Shown piece after piece: positions 17,124 through 26,708 of a stretch of DNA of 64,000 nucleotides. Each line of letters opens with the position of its first letter. The stretch's first letter is position 1. Source of the stretch: Microbacterium album (lineage in GTDB: Bacteria > Actinomycetota > Actinomycetes > Actinomycetales > Microbacteriaceae); assembly GCF_014643695.1 (NCBI RefSeq), contig NZ_BMJY01000010.1, positions 47,080 through 111,079 on the forward strand. The letters run 5' to 3'. Position numbers and translations under genes: made by a program. A model generated the notes under the pieces. The model did not search any database and was not told the origin of the DNA. It saw only the letters and a program-made list of their open reading frames with translations.

Positions 17124-17175
17124 TGTCCCACTTCTTGTCGCTTTGGGGTGAGGATTCCGACCGGAAGTGGGACAT
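17124..17175. repeat. Diverged copy of the GTCCCACTT palindrome
   Basis: TGTCCCACTTCTTGTCG at the left and CGACCGGAAGTGGGACA at the right form an imperfect 17-bp inverted repeat (two mismatches) around an 18-base centre. It has the same outer sequence as the flanking 77-bp repeats but a different core, and it lies in the leader region of the nuclease gene. Confidence 0.75.
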
Positions 17176-17281
17176 CCGGGCGACCGGCACTGGTCGCTCC
17201 CAGGGCGACGGGGGCGGTCTGTTCTCCGAGGATGGCGTCAGGGGCGGTCCCCGCCGGAGGCGAGGGGCCGATCCTCGAGGC

Positions 17282-18199
17282 ATGCGCACGCCCGCTCCCC
17301 TGCCTCCGGACGTTCCGTCTGCCTTCGCCGTCGCCGACGCGCAGCGGTGGGGACTGTCAGCGCGCCGACTGCGCGCGAGCGACCTGGAGACGCCGTATCG
17401 CGGCGTGCGGCTGCACGGGCGTGTTCCCTCCGGATCGGACGGGATCGCGCAAGAAGCGTGGCGGTACGCGCCGCGCCTGAAGGAGTGGCAGTTCTACAGC
17501 CACGAGACGGCGCTCGCGCTCCACGACGTGCCCACCCCGCCGTTTCCGCACCGCACGCGCCTGCACGTGTCCGCGCACCGTCCGCGACGCGAGCCGCGCA
17601 TCCAGGGTGTCGTCGGCCATCGGCTGCAGACGCGGGCGCCCGCGTGGAGCGTTGACGAGCGCGGCCTCCCGCTCGAGGATCCGGTCCGTGCCTGGCGACA
17701 GGCCGGGACGCTCTGGCGTCTGGATGACCTCATCGTCGCGGCGGACGCCCTTGTGACGCCGCAGCGTCGGCTGGCGAGCGTCACGGAGCTGCAAGCCGAG
17801 ATCGAGGAGATGGGCGATGTGCGAGGCGGCCTGCTGATGCGAGCGCTGCGCGAGGTCCGGGCGGGTTCCGAGTCACCCGGCGAGACGAGGACACGGCTCC
17901 TGCTGGTCAGGGCCGGACTGCCCGAGCCCGAGCTCAACATCGAGATCTTCGACGACCGCGGGCTGTTCATCGCCCGGCTCGACATGGCCTACCCGAGGTA
18001 CCGGGTCGCCGTCGAGTTGGACGGCCGACAGCACGCCGAAGACGCGCGTCAGTTCGCGCGCGACGCGGATCGCTGGGCGGCCATTCGGGCGGCCGACTGG
18101 GACCTCGTCCGCATCCTGCAGCACCACACGCGCGGCCCGCGCCCCGAGGCGCCCGCGCTCGTCGCCGCAGCATTGCGCCGCGCTGGCTGGCGGGGCTGA
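17282..18199 (+). CDS. DUF559/Vsr-like endonuclease-domain protein
   Basis: A 305-residue protein with an N-terminal region resembling AbiEi/winged-helix-type modules of actinobacterial DUF559 proteins, including VADAQRWGLSARRLRA and TPYRGVRLHGR (about residues 18-48). A C-terminal restriction-endonuclease-fold domain follows: Glu201 (SPGETRTR), Asp234 (ARLDMAYP), Glu245-x-Asp247 and His251 (VELDGRQH), then RDADRW. This spacing resembles Vsr and DUF559 nucleases. I start at the ATG at 17282; the frame runs upstream through repeats and is not credible there. Cellular role unknown. Two 77-bp palindromic direct repeats bracket it. Confidence 0.75.
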   Translation: MRTPAPLPPDVPSAFAVADAQRWGLSARRLRASDLETPYRGVRLHGRVPSGSDGIAQEAWRYAPRLKEWQFYSHETALALHDVPTPPFPHRTRLHVSAHRPRREPRIQGVVGHRLQTRAPAWSVDERGLPLEDPVRAWRQAGTLWRLDDLIVAADALVTPQRRLASVTELQAEIEEMGDVRGGLLMRALREVRAGSESPGETRTRLLLVRAGLPEPELNIEIFDDRGLFIARLDMAYPRYRVAVELDGRQHAEDARQFARDADRWAAIRAADWDLVRILQHHTRGPRPEAPALVAAALRRAGWRG

Positions 18200-18201
18200 G
18201 G

Positions 18202-18278
18202 ATGTCCCACTTCTTGCCGGAATAGCGCCCCGATTCCGGCAGGAAATGGGACATCGGGCGACCGGAAGTGGGACATCC
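18202..18278. repeat. Palindromic 77-bp repeat, right copy flanking nuclease gene
   Basis: Same architecture and orientation as the copy at 17028-17104: arms 18202-18223 and 18233-18254, loop AGCGCCCCG, then the GGCGACCGGAAGTGGGACAT half-site. Of six differences from the left copy, one pair is compensatory (C-G to T-A at arm position 14), one gives a G-T wobble and one a C-A mismatch. It starts two bases after the nuclease stop codon and ends seven bases before the pfkA stop. Confidence 0.85.
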
Positions 18279-18285
18279 GCGGGGG

Positions 18286-19314
<1,029 letters not shown>

Positions 19315-19448
19315 GATCTCGACACTAGGTCATCCGGACGCGACCCATGCACTCCTCGTTGGTCGCTCCGGGACGGTATGCCGGTCGACCGCCACGAGCG
19401 CGGCAGGCGGTGTGCGGGAGGGCGTGTCGCCGCGCCCTCCCGCACGGC

Positions 19449-21602
19449 TCACGCCGCCCCGAGCGCGCTACGCAGCACGTGCATGAGGGCCGCGAGCTGG
19501 ACCGAGTCGCTCGAGGTTGCGTCGACGGCCTCGCCGTCGAGGGCGCGGGCCGCCAGACCCTGCTTCTGGTCGATCAGCTCCGCGATCTTCGTGTCGATCG
19601 TGTGGGCCGCGATGATGCGCCACGCCGTGACCGGCTCGTCCTGTCCGATGCGGTGCACACGGTCGATCGCCTGGGTCTGCTCGGCGGCCGTCCAGCTGAG
19701 CTCCGCGAGCACGACGTTCGAGGCGACCTGCAGGTTCACGCCGACGCCGGCCGCCGTCAACGAGCAGACCGCGATCCCCACGCCGGGATCGTTGTTGAAC
19801 GCGTCGATCGCCGCCTGGCGGGCGGTCCCGCTCTGCTCACCCCGCACCGACACGCTCTTGACACCCAGCGCCGCGAAGTGCGCCTCCGCCTGATCCATCA
19901 CGTCGATGTGCTTGGCGAAGAACACGACCTTTCCGACCGAGCGCTGCAGCTGCGCGGCGTAGTCCGCCGCGAGCTGCGCCTTGGCCTGGCCGATCCGGCG
20001 CACCATCGCGAAGACGTTGTCGCCCTCGGCGCCGGCGCCCTTCGACTCGTCGAGCTCGCCCTGCGCCACGAGACGCACGATGTCGTCGTCGATCTCGCCC
20101 GGGGCCAGCCCGCGGTCGCCGCGCGCGTCGATGATGCGGCGGTAGCGGGCGGCGAGCCGGGAGCCGAGCTCGCGCTCGGCGTCACGGATGCCCCGGCCGA
20201 ACTCGTCGTCGAGCTGCACCGGGAGGTCCGCCACGAGCTTGTCCGGCAGGTCGGTCGCGACGTCCTTCTTCCGGCGCCGCACGATCCCCATCGAGATCAC
20301 GGCCTCGCGCGCCTCCGGGTAGAACGCCTTGTCGGCGGGGGTGAGCCCCGTCGCGTCCAGCTTCGCCATGAGCTCGGGGCCGGGCTTGTCGCCGCTCGTC
20401 CAGCCGAGGAAGCGCCAGATCGCGTCGAAGTCCTCGACGTCGTTGATCAGCGGGGTGCCGGTCAGCGCCATGAGCAGCGGATCGCCGCCGGGGGTCGTCT
20501 CGCGGATGCGCGAGGCGAGCGCCAGCACGTTCTGCGATCGCTGCGACGAGAGGTTCTTGATGAAGTGGGCCTCGTCGACGACCATCCCCCGCAGGCCGAT
20601 GGTCGCGAGCCAGCCGAGATGGCGGTCGAGGATCTCGTAGTTGATGATGAAGACGTCCGCGAAGGCGTCGATGTCGGCGCCGTCGCCGTTGATCACGGTC
20701 GCGCGGCGCTGCGGCGTCCACCGCTCGACCTCGCGGGCCCAGTTCATCTTGACCACGTTCGGGACGACGGCCACGAGCGGATACGCGCCCGCCACGGACG
20801 CGGCGAGGACGGATTCGGCGGTCTTGCCGAGACCCGGCTCGTCGGCGAGCAGGAACGTGCGATGTCCGGCCCGGACGGCCTCCAGGAAGCGTGCCTGGTG
20901 CGGCATGATCTCCAGGCCCCGGGGCGAGACGCGGTCGAACTCCGGGACATCGGGCAGATCCATGGTCGCCGCGCCGCCCCCGGCCCCCTGCTCGAAGGCC
21001 TTGTAGAGCGGGCCCATCAGCTCCCAGTCGTCCAGCCGGCGTCGGGGCGTCGGCCCCCCTGCGCGGCGGGACAGATCGGGCGGCAGGAACGGGTTGCACT
21101 CGATGCGCGCCTCGATCTGCGGGGGCGTGACCTGGCGCTCGGCCGCGGCCGGCGGGACGAGCGTCTTCTGCACGACCGGCTTGACGTCTGCGATGACGAG
21201 CTCTTCGGGCGGCAGCTCCGCACCCGACTCCAGCAGCCAGTCCCGGCGCATGCGGCGGGCGACCGGCGACGTGGCCTGGTCGACCTCGAGCAGTTGGATG
21301 AGCGACGTGTCGCGCGCAGCGGTCTTGGCGAGGATCGTCGCCACGCCGTCGAGGCGCTTGAGCAGCTCGGCACGGGCGGAGTCGGGGATCTCAGGCGCGG
21401 CCTTGACCCTGGCGCGCTCCTCGCGCACGAGGAAGGCGATCACCTGGAACTTGACCCGGTTGGTGGGCCCCAGCTTGCCGCGCTGGGCCTTGGCCTCGAC
21501 CTCTCGGACCTTGCGGGCGAGGATCGGGATGAGGGGGGCCTCGTCGTCGCGGCGCGACGACGAGGACTTCTTGCGCTGTCGCGCGGGTGCCGTGGTCGGC
21601 AT
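19449..21602 (-). CDS. SNF2/SWI2-family DEAD-like helicase
   Basis: A 717-residue superfamily 2 translocase. After a 200-residue N-terminal region with no recognised domain come the helicase motifs: ADEPGLGKT (Walker A), VVDEAHFIKN (DEAH box), ALTGTPLIN, and the C-terminal lobe with VFFAKHIDV, CSLTAAGVGVNLQ and QAIDRVHRIGQ. The layout resembles SMARCAL1/HARP-like and phage-associated SNF2 proteins that remodel DNA or displace proteins. No restriction or methylase partner is adjacent. The ATG at 21602 is chosen for the GGAGGAG directly upstream; a longer frame to 21710 lacks one. Function in the cell unknown. Confidence 0.86.
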   Translation of the reverse strand: MPTTAPARQRKKSSSSRRDDEAPLIPILARKVREVEAKAQRGKLGPTNRVKFQVIAFLVREERARVKAAPEIPDSARAELLKRLDGVATILAKTAARDTSLIQLLEVDQATSPVARRMRRDWLLESGAELPPEELVIADVKPVVQKTLVPPAAAERQVTPPQIEARIECNPFLPPDLSRRAGGPTPRRRLDDWELMGPLYKAFEQGAGGGAATMDLPDVPEFDRVSPRGLEIMPHQARFLEAVRAGHRTFLLADEPGLGKTAESVLAASVAGAYPLVAVVPNVVKMNWAREVERWTPQRRATVINGDGADIDAFADVFIINYEILDRHLGWLATIGLRGMVVDEAHFIKNLSSQRSQNVLALASRIRETTPGGDPLLMALTGTPLINDVEDFDAIWRFLGWTSGDKPGPELMAKLDATGLTPADKAFYPEAREAVISMGIVRRRKKDVATDLPDKLVADLPVQLDDEFGRGIRDAERELGSRLAARYRRIIDARGDRGLAPGEIDDDIVRLVAQGELDESKGAGAEGDNVFAMVRRIGQAKAQLAADYAAQLQRSVGKVVFFAKHIDVMDQAEAHFAALGVKSVSVRGEQSGTARQAAIDAFNNDPGVGIAVCSLTAAGVGVNLQVASNVVLAELSWTAAEQTQAIDRVHRIGQDEPVTAWRIIAAHTIDTKIAELIDQKQGLAARALDGEAVDATSSDSVQLAALMHVLRSALGAA

Positions 21603-21892
21603 GCTCCTCCTGAGCGTAGATGCCTTCCGGCCGCAGTTGCTCGGACCTTCCCGTGCGGCCGACCGGTCGAAGTCGTTCGTGGCGTCCTCGGTCGGATCGT
21701 GCGGCGACATCGTCGGCCGCGGCTGCCAGACGCTTCCGCGACGCGGCGGTGAGGACGCGGTTCCCGCCCCGCACGCTCAGTGGCCGGCGAGAGGACCTCT
21801 CTGACGTCGCTGACGCGTCGTAGGGCGAGGGAACCTCGTGTCCTGTCAGTTTAGAGCATCCGCGGCCCTCGCCGCTGGCAACCGTGGCCCGC
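21603..21892. other. 290-bp intergenic region
   Basis: This gap lies between the helicase start and the copA stop, which are on the same strand. It should hold the helicase promoter and the copA transcription end. I see no protein-coding frame with family similarity, no strong hairpin with a T run and no member of the repeat families described elsewhere. A moderately AT-rich patch, TGTCAGTTTAGAGCATCC, occurs near 21844-21861. Confidence 0.5.
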
Positions 21893-24151
21893 TCAGCGGA
21901 AGGAACGCAACCGGAGGCTGTTGAGCACCACGAACACGCTCGAGAAAGCCATCGCGGCGCCCGCGATCATCGGCGTGAGCATCCCCAGCGCCGCGAGTGG
22001 AATGGCGGCGATGTTGTACCCGAAGGCCCAGAAGAGGTTGCCGCGGATGATCCCGAGCACGCGGCGCGACAGGCGGACCGCGTCGCTCGCCGCGCCGAGG
22101 GACTCCCGGACGAGCGCGACGTCGCTCGCGTGCATGGCCGCATCCGTGCCGCCGCCCATCGCGATGCCGAGGTCCGCCGCGGCGAGCGCCGCGGCGTCGT
22201 TGATGCCATCGCCCACCATCGCCACGCGCCGACCCTCCGCCTGCAGGCGCCGCACCTCGGCGACCTTGCCCTCCGGAGAGACGCCCGCGACGACCGTGTC
22301 GATGCCGACGGCCTCCGCGACGGCGCGCGCGGCTCGCTCGGCGTCGCCCGTGAGCAGCACGACGTCGAGCCCGAGGCGGCGCAGCTCCGTGATCGCTCGC
22401 GCACTGTCCTCGCGCACGGTGTCACCCACGAGGAGCGCCGCGCGGGCGGTCGCCGTCATGCCCGGCGCGGACGCCCACCCCACGAGGACCACCGTCGTAT
22501 CGGCGGCGCGCGCCGCGGCCTGCAGCTCGGCGGGCACGCGGGCGCCCCGCTCACCCGCGAACGCGACGCTTCCTGCGAAGGCCTCGCGTCCCTCGACGAC
22601 CCCCGTCACTCCCCCGCCCGGGTGGGTGCGGAAGGACGCGGTGCGCGGCACCGCCCCCGCGGGAGCCGCGGCCACGACGGCTCGCGCAATCGGATGCTCC
22701 GAGCCGGCCTCGAGAGCGGCGGCCACGCGCAGCGCCTCCTCGGCGGTGACGCCCGCGGCGGGAACGACCTCGCGCAGCGACATGCTCCCGCTCGTCACGG
22801 TGCCGGTCTTGTCCAGCACGACCGTGTCGATGCGTCCGGCGGTCTCGATCGCCTCCGGGCCGGTCACCAGGATGCCGTGCTGCGCGCCGCGCCCGGTGCC
22901 CACCAGGATCGCGACGGGCGTGGCGAGCCCGAGGGCGCAGGGGCACGCGATGATGAGCACCGCGACAGCGGCGACGAAGCCCTGCTCGAGCGTGTGGCCG
23001 GTCGCGACCCACGCCACGACGGTGCCGACGGCGAGCGCGATCACGATCGGCACGAACACTCCCGAGATCCGGTCGGCGAGACGCTGCAGCCGCGACTTGC
23101 CCGCCTGCGCGTCCTCGACGAGCGAGGCGATGCGCGCCAGGCGCGTGTCCGCGCCCACCGCGGTCGCGCGGACCACGAGGCGCCCGTCGGTCGCGATGGT
23201 GCCCCCCGTGACGGCATCGCCGGGGCCGACCGCGACGGGGACGGGCTCGCCCGTGAGCATGGACGCGTCGACCGCGGCCTCGCCGTCCTCGACCACGCCG
23301 TCGGTGGCGATCGTGCCGCCCGGCCTGACGACGAACCGGTCGCCCTCCCGCAGGTGCTCGACCGGCACGGTCGCGGAGTCGCGGCCCTCGTCGTCGGCGA
23401 GCACCGCGTCGCGCGCGCCGAGCTCGAGCAGGGCGCGCAGGGCGGCCCCCGCCGTGCGCTTCGATCGCTGTTCGATCAGCCGGCCCAGCAGCAGGAACGC
23501 CGTCACGACGGCGGCGACCTCGTAGTACACGTGGCTCCCGCCGGCGATCGTCACCCACACGCTCCACAGCAGCGCCGCGATCGTGCCAAGCGAGATGAGC
23601 GTGTCCATGGTCATGGCGCCGTGGAGCGCATTGCGGACCGTGGCGCGGTGGAAGGGCGCCCCGCCCCACACCACGACCGGCAGCGTCAGCGCGAGCATCA
23701 CCCACTGCCACCCGGGGAAGTGCAGCGGCATGATCATCGACACGGCCAGCACGGGAACGCTGAGGATCGCCGAGACCACGAACCGCGTCCGCAGCGTCGC
23801 CCGCCCGGGCACGTCCTCCACGTCGTGCTCGTGGCCGCCGTGCGCCTCGGCACCGCCGCGCACGTCTTCGTGCGCGCCTCCGTGCACGTCTCCGTGGGCC
23901 CCCGGCGAAGGATCGGGCGCGGGACGGCGGACCTGCGCGTCGTATCCGGCCGCGCGCACGGCCGCAACCAGCGCGTCATCCGCGACGGGCTCGGGAGCGC
24001 GAACGCGGGCCGACTCCGTCGCGAGGTTGACCGACGCCTCCACGCCGGGCACGTGCCGCAGGCGCTTCTCGACCCGCGCCACGCAGCTCGCGCACGTCAT
24101 GCCGCGGATGTCGAGGACCACGTCCCTCGGCTCGGCGGGGGCGGCGCTCAT
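21893..24151 (-). CDS. copA: Copper-translocating P1B-type ATPase
   Basis: A 752-residue Cu(I)-exporting ATPase. It has one N-terminal heavy-metal-binding domain (GMTCASC, Cys20 and Cys23), a His-rich linker (about residues 80-112, with repeated Gly-His and Glu-His), eight membrane segments, the transport motif CPC (Cys403 and Cys405), DKTGT with phosphorylated Asp447, SEHPIA and MVGDGINDAAAL. The CPC motif marks monovalent copper or silver export. It overlaps copZ by four bases. A CsoR-type operator precedes copZ, so expression is likely copper-induced. Confidence 0.93.
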   Translation of the reverse strand: MSAAPAEPRDVVLDIRGMTCASCVARVEKRLRHVPGVEASVNLATESARVRAPEPVADDALVAAVRAAGYDAQVRRPAPDPSPGAHGDVHGGAHEDVRGGAEAHGGHEHDVEDVPGRATLRTRFVVSAILSVPVLAVSMIMPLHFPGWQWVMLALTLPVVVWGGAPFHRATVRNALHGAMTMDTLISLGTIAALLWSVWVTIAGGSHVYYEVAAVVTAFLLLGRLIEQRSKRTAGAALRALLELGARDAVLADDEGRDSATVPVEHLREGDRFVVRPGGTIATDGVVEDGEAAVDASMLTGEPVPVAVGPGDAVTGGTIATDGRLVVRATAVGADTRLARIASLVEDAQAGKSRLQRLADRISGVFVPIVIALAVGTVVAWVATGHTLEQGFVAAVAVLIIACPCALGLATPVAILVGTGRGAQHGILVTGPEAIETAGRIDTVVLDKTGTVTSGSMSLREVVPAAGVTAEEALRVAAALEAGSEHPIARAVVAAAPAGAVPRTASFRTHPGGGVTGVVEGREAFAGSVAFAGERGARVPAELQAAARAADTTVVLVGWASAPGMTATARAALLVGDTVREDSARAITELRRLGLDVVLLTGDAERAARAVAEAVGIDTVVAGVSPEGKVAEVRRLQAEGRRVAMVGDGINDAAALAAADLGIAMGGGTDAAMHASDVALVRESLGAASDAVRLSRRVLGIIRGNLFWAFGYNIAAIPLAALGMLTPMIAGAAMAFSSVFVVLNSLRLRSFR

Positions 24152-24360
24152 GCTCGGCCCGCCCACGCGTAGCCGGCCTCGCTCACCGCGTCCGCGACGG
24201 CGGCGTCCGGGACATCCGTCTCGGCGTGAACGGTGACGCGCCCGGCGGGCACGTCGACCTCGACCTCGGTCACGCCCGGCAGTGCCCGCACCTCGGCGCC
24301 GACGGCGGCGGCGCAGTGCGAGCAGGTCATGCCGCGGACGTGATGCGTGGTGCTGATCAT
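24148..24360 (-). CDS. copZ: Copper chaperone, heavy-metal-associated domain
   Basis: A 70-residue single HMA-domain protein of CopZ length, with the ferredoxin-like fold and the metal site RGMTCSHC (Cys13 and Cys16). It would pass Cu(I) to the N-terminal domain of the adjacent ATPase. The two genes overlap by ATGA, so they are translationally coupled. AAGGGA lies upstream of the ATG as a Shine-Dalgarno, in keeping with a normal 5' leader downstream of the operator. Confidence 0.92.
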   Translation of the reverse strand: MISTTHHVRGMTCSHCAAAVGAEVRALPGVTEVEVDVPAGRVTVHAETDVPDAAVADAVSEAGYAWAGRA

Positions 24361-24408
24361 GATGATCCCTTTCGTGGTTCCCGCTTCGTCTTCCCCGGCT
24401 CGAACAGG

Positions 24409-24425
24409 ATACCCCCCGGGGGTAT
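24409..24425 (-). promoter_or_regulatory. CsoR-type copper operator with -10 overlap
   Basis: ATACCCCCCGGGGGTAT is a near-perfect palindrome 49-65 bases upstream of the copZ start. It matches the G/C-tract operator with flanking TA of CsoR repressors, known in actinobacterial copZ/copA promoters. On the minus strand TATCCT overlaps its proximal edge and could be the -10 element, so bound repressor would block the promoter. No csoR gene is within the window. Confidence 0.75.
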
Positions 24426-24479
24426 TCCCGCGTCAATGCGGCCCCGCGTGACACGCCCTGTGCGACGTAGGCTGGGGGT

Positions 24480-25217
24480 ATGACCAGCGAGCTGACTGAG
24501 GCGGCCGTCGCCGCGACGATCGACCACGCGATCCTGAAGCCGGACTTCACGCGCACCGACGTCGACCGGGAGCTCGACGTCGCGGCCGAGTGGGGCGTGT
24601 TCAGCGTGTGCGTGCGCCCCTCGGACGTCGCGTACGCGGTCCGCCGGCTCGACGGCACCGGCGTCGCGGTCGGGACCGTCATCGGCTTCCCGCACGGCAC
24701 GACGTCGACCGCGGCGAAGACCGCCGAGCTCCGCCGGGCGCTCGAGGACGGCGCGACGGAGTTCGACATGGTCGTCCACATCGGGGCCCTGCGCTCGGGC
24801 GAGGACGACCTCGTCACCGCGGACATCGCCGCCGTCGTCGAGGCCGCCGGCGGCCGCTCGTCCGATGGCGGCCTGGTTACCAAGGTCATCCTCGAGACCA
24901 GCTATCTGGACCTCGAGCAAATCGCCCGGGGCAGCCGCCTCACCGAGGCCGGCGGCGCGACCTTCGTGAAGACCTCCACCGGCTTCGCCGGCGGCGGCGC
25001 GACGGCCGAGCACGTCCGCCTCATGCGCGAGAGCGTCTCCCCGGCCGTGCAGGTCAAGGCGTCCGGCGGCGTGCGCGGGCTGGACTCCGCCGTCGCGATG
25101 CTCGAGGCGGGCGCGACGCGCCTCGGCACGAGCGCGAGCTCGACGATCCTGGGCGAACTGCGCGCACGCGCGGCGGGCGACACGGCCTCGCGAACCGAGG
25201 ACACGTCCTCGTACTGA
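24480..25217 (+). CDS. deoC: Deoxyribose-phosphate aldolase
   Basis: A 245-residue class I aldolase that splits 2-deoxyribose 5-phosphate to glyceraldehyde 3-phosphate and acetaldehyde in deoxynucleoside catabolism. Active-site Lys164 (FVKTSTGF, Schiff base) and Lys193 (VQVKASGG) are both present, as are DHAILKPDFT and VIGFPHGTT. TAGGCT ends six bases before the ATG, without a Shine-Dalgarno. It is divergent from copZ; no other deo gene is adjacent. The last 20 residues are a variable polar tail. Confidence 0.94.
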   Translation: MTSELTEAAVAATIDHAILKPDFTRTDVDRELDVAAEWGVFSVCVRPSDVAYAVRRLDGTGVAVGTVIGFPHGTTSTAAKTAELRRALEDGATEFDMVVHIGALRSGEDDLVTADIAAVVEAAGGRSSDGGLVTKVILETSYLDLEQIARGSRLTEAGGATFVKTSTGFAGGGATAEHVRLMRESVSPAVQVKASGGVRGLDSAVAMLEAGATRLGTSASSTILGELRARAAGDTASRTEDTSSY

Positions 25218-25229
25218 CACCGAAGGCGT

Positions 25230-26207
25230 TCAGCGGCGGGCGGAGGTCTCGGTGAGCGTGCGGCGTGCGAGGGCGACGTCGTCCGACATCTGGGCGATCA
25301 GCTCGTCCACGCCCGCGAAGGCCACCATCCCCCGGATGCGCGCGACGAACTGGACCTCGACCTTGCGGCCGTACAGGTCCAGGCCCACCTCGTCGATCAC
25401 GTGCGCCTCGACCTGGCGCAGCTCGACATCGTCGAAGGTCGGGTTGGTGCCCACGGAGATCGCGGCCGGATAGCGCACACCCGAGCGCAGCACGCCCTCG
25501 GGTGTGCGCGCGACGAGCCAGCCCGCGTACACCCCGTCCGCGGGCACGTAGCCCTCGGTCGCCGGCGACATGTTCGCGGTGGGGAACCCGAGCTCCCTGC
25601 CGCGCTTGAGTCCGTGCACGACCTCTCCCACGACGGAGGCATAGCGCCCCAGCAGCTTGGCCGCTCGCTCGACGTCGCCGGCGTCGAGGAGCTCGCGGAT
25701 CCACGTCGACGACACGCGGCGGCCATCCTCGGCGCTCGCGACGTCGGCGACCTCCTCGACCGCGAAGCCCATGTCCTCACCCATGCGGCGCAGCAGCGCC
25801 ACGTCGCCCGCTCCTCCCCGACCGAACCGGAAGTCGCTACCCACGAGGACGCGCCGCGCCCGCAGCCCGCGCACGATCACGCGCCGCACGAAGGCCTCCG
25901 CCTCTTCGGCCGCCAGCTGCTCGTCGAAGCGCAGCATGAGCGTCGCATCGATCCCCGTCCGCCCGAGCAGCTCGACCTTCTGGCCCACTCCGACGAGCGG
26001 CCGCGGGCTTCGCTCCGGAGCGATCACCGCCAGGGGATTCCGGTCGAAGGTCACGGCCACCGTGCGCGCATTCGTGGACGCGGCGTCGACCTGCATCTTC
26101 TCGATGAGCGCGCGGTGCCCGGCATGCACGCCGTCGAACTTGCCGATCGCGACCACCGTCGGCCCGAAATCGTCCGGGATGTCGGCGACGTCCTCGAACA
26201 GGATCAT
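25230..26207 (-). CDS. ribF: Bifunctional riboflavin kinase/FAD synthetase
   Basis: A 325-residue two-domain enzyme converting riboflavin to FMN and then FAD. The N-terminal nucleotidyltransferase domain has AIGKFDGVHAGHRAL (about residues 20-34) and the SSTWIRELL (ISSTxIR) motif. The C-terminal flavokinase domain has GRELGFPTANM and PADGVYAG. The ATG overlaps the stop of the upstream membrane-protein gene (ATGA). The order truB, two small membrane proteins, ribF is on one strand and probably one operon. Confidence 0.95.
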   Translation of the reverse strand: MILFEDVADIPDDFGPTVVAIGKFDGVHAGHRALIEKMQVDAASTNARTVAVTFDRNPLAVIAPERSPRPLVGVGQKVELLGRTGIDATLMLRFDEQLAAEEAEAFVRRVIVRGLRARRVLVGSDFRFGRGGAGDVALLRRMGEDMGFAVEEVADVASAEDGRRVSSTWIRELLDAGDVERAAKLLGRYASVVGEVVHGLKRGRELGFPTANMSPATEGYVPADGVYAGWLVARTPEGVLRSGVRYPAAISVGTNPTFDDVELRQVEAHVIDEVGLDLYGRKVEVQFVARIRGMVAFAGVDELIAQMSDDVALARRTLTETSARR

Positions 26208-26647
26208 CGCGCCGCCCCTACCGGTGCGCCCGGGACGGCGACGGGTCGGTGCGTCGCCAACCACCACACGCCGAGGAAGGGCAGCACGAGCGGCACCCAG
26301 AAGTACCCCGCGCCGTAGGCCGACCACACCGTGTCGTCGGCGTGGAAGAGGTCGGGCACGACGACGCTCAGCGTGCCGACGACCAGGACGCCGACCAGCT
26401 CGAACGTCACCGCGGCCCACGCGATCCGGTACCAGCCGGCGCTGCCGGAGAACACCAGGGCGAGGGTCGCGAGGATGTACACGACCGCCGCGAGCGCGGA
26501 GAGGACGTACGCGAGGGGAGCCAGTTCGAAGTGCGCAATCATCTGGTAGACCGAGCGTCCGGTCGCGGCGAGCGCGAGCACTCCGTAGACCCACACGAGG
26601 ATCGATCCGATACCGGTGATGCGGCGGGCGCGCTCGGGTTCTGTCAT
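26204..26647 (-). CDS. Small conserved membrane protein, four helices
   Basis: A 147-residue protein with four predicted membrane segments (about residues 13-33, 45-66, 72-95 and 112-131). I recognise it only as an actinobacterial hypothetical found next to ribF. It overlaps ribF by four bases, so it is translated with it. The extracytoplasmic loop VPDLFHADDTVWSAYGAGY is acidic and aromatic. No catalytic motif is visible. Confidence 0.75.
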   Translation of the reverse strand: MTEPERARRITGIGSILVWVYGVLALAATGRSVYQMIAHFELAPLAYVLSALAAVVYILATLALVFSGSAGWYRIAWAAVTFELVGVLVVGTLSVVVPDLFHADDTVWSAYGAGYFWVPLVLPFLGVWWLATHRPVAVPGAPVGAAR

Positions 26648-26708
26648 AGCCGCTCCAGTCTACGGCGGGGCCGAGGACGCGACGGGCGCCGTCCCCCTGA
26701 CGGCGGCG

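Noticed and set aside
17028..18278. CRISPR-like array at the repeated palindromes
   Set aside because: Repeats are few, unevenly spaced, with a gene between them and no cas genes.
19347..21752. 801-codon open frame opposite the SNF2 helicase
   Set aside because: Antisense shadow with Arg/His/Asp-rich composition; the minus-strand frame contains all helicase motifs.
24409..24425. The GC palindrome as a terminator
   Set aside because: It lies upstream of two divergent starts and has no loop or T run; operator function fits better.
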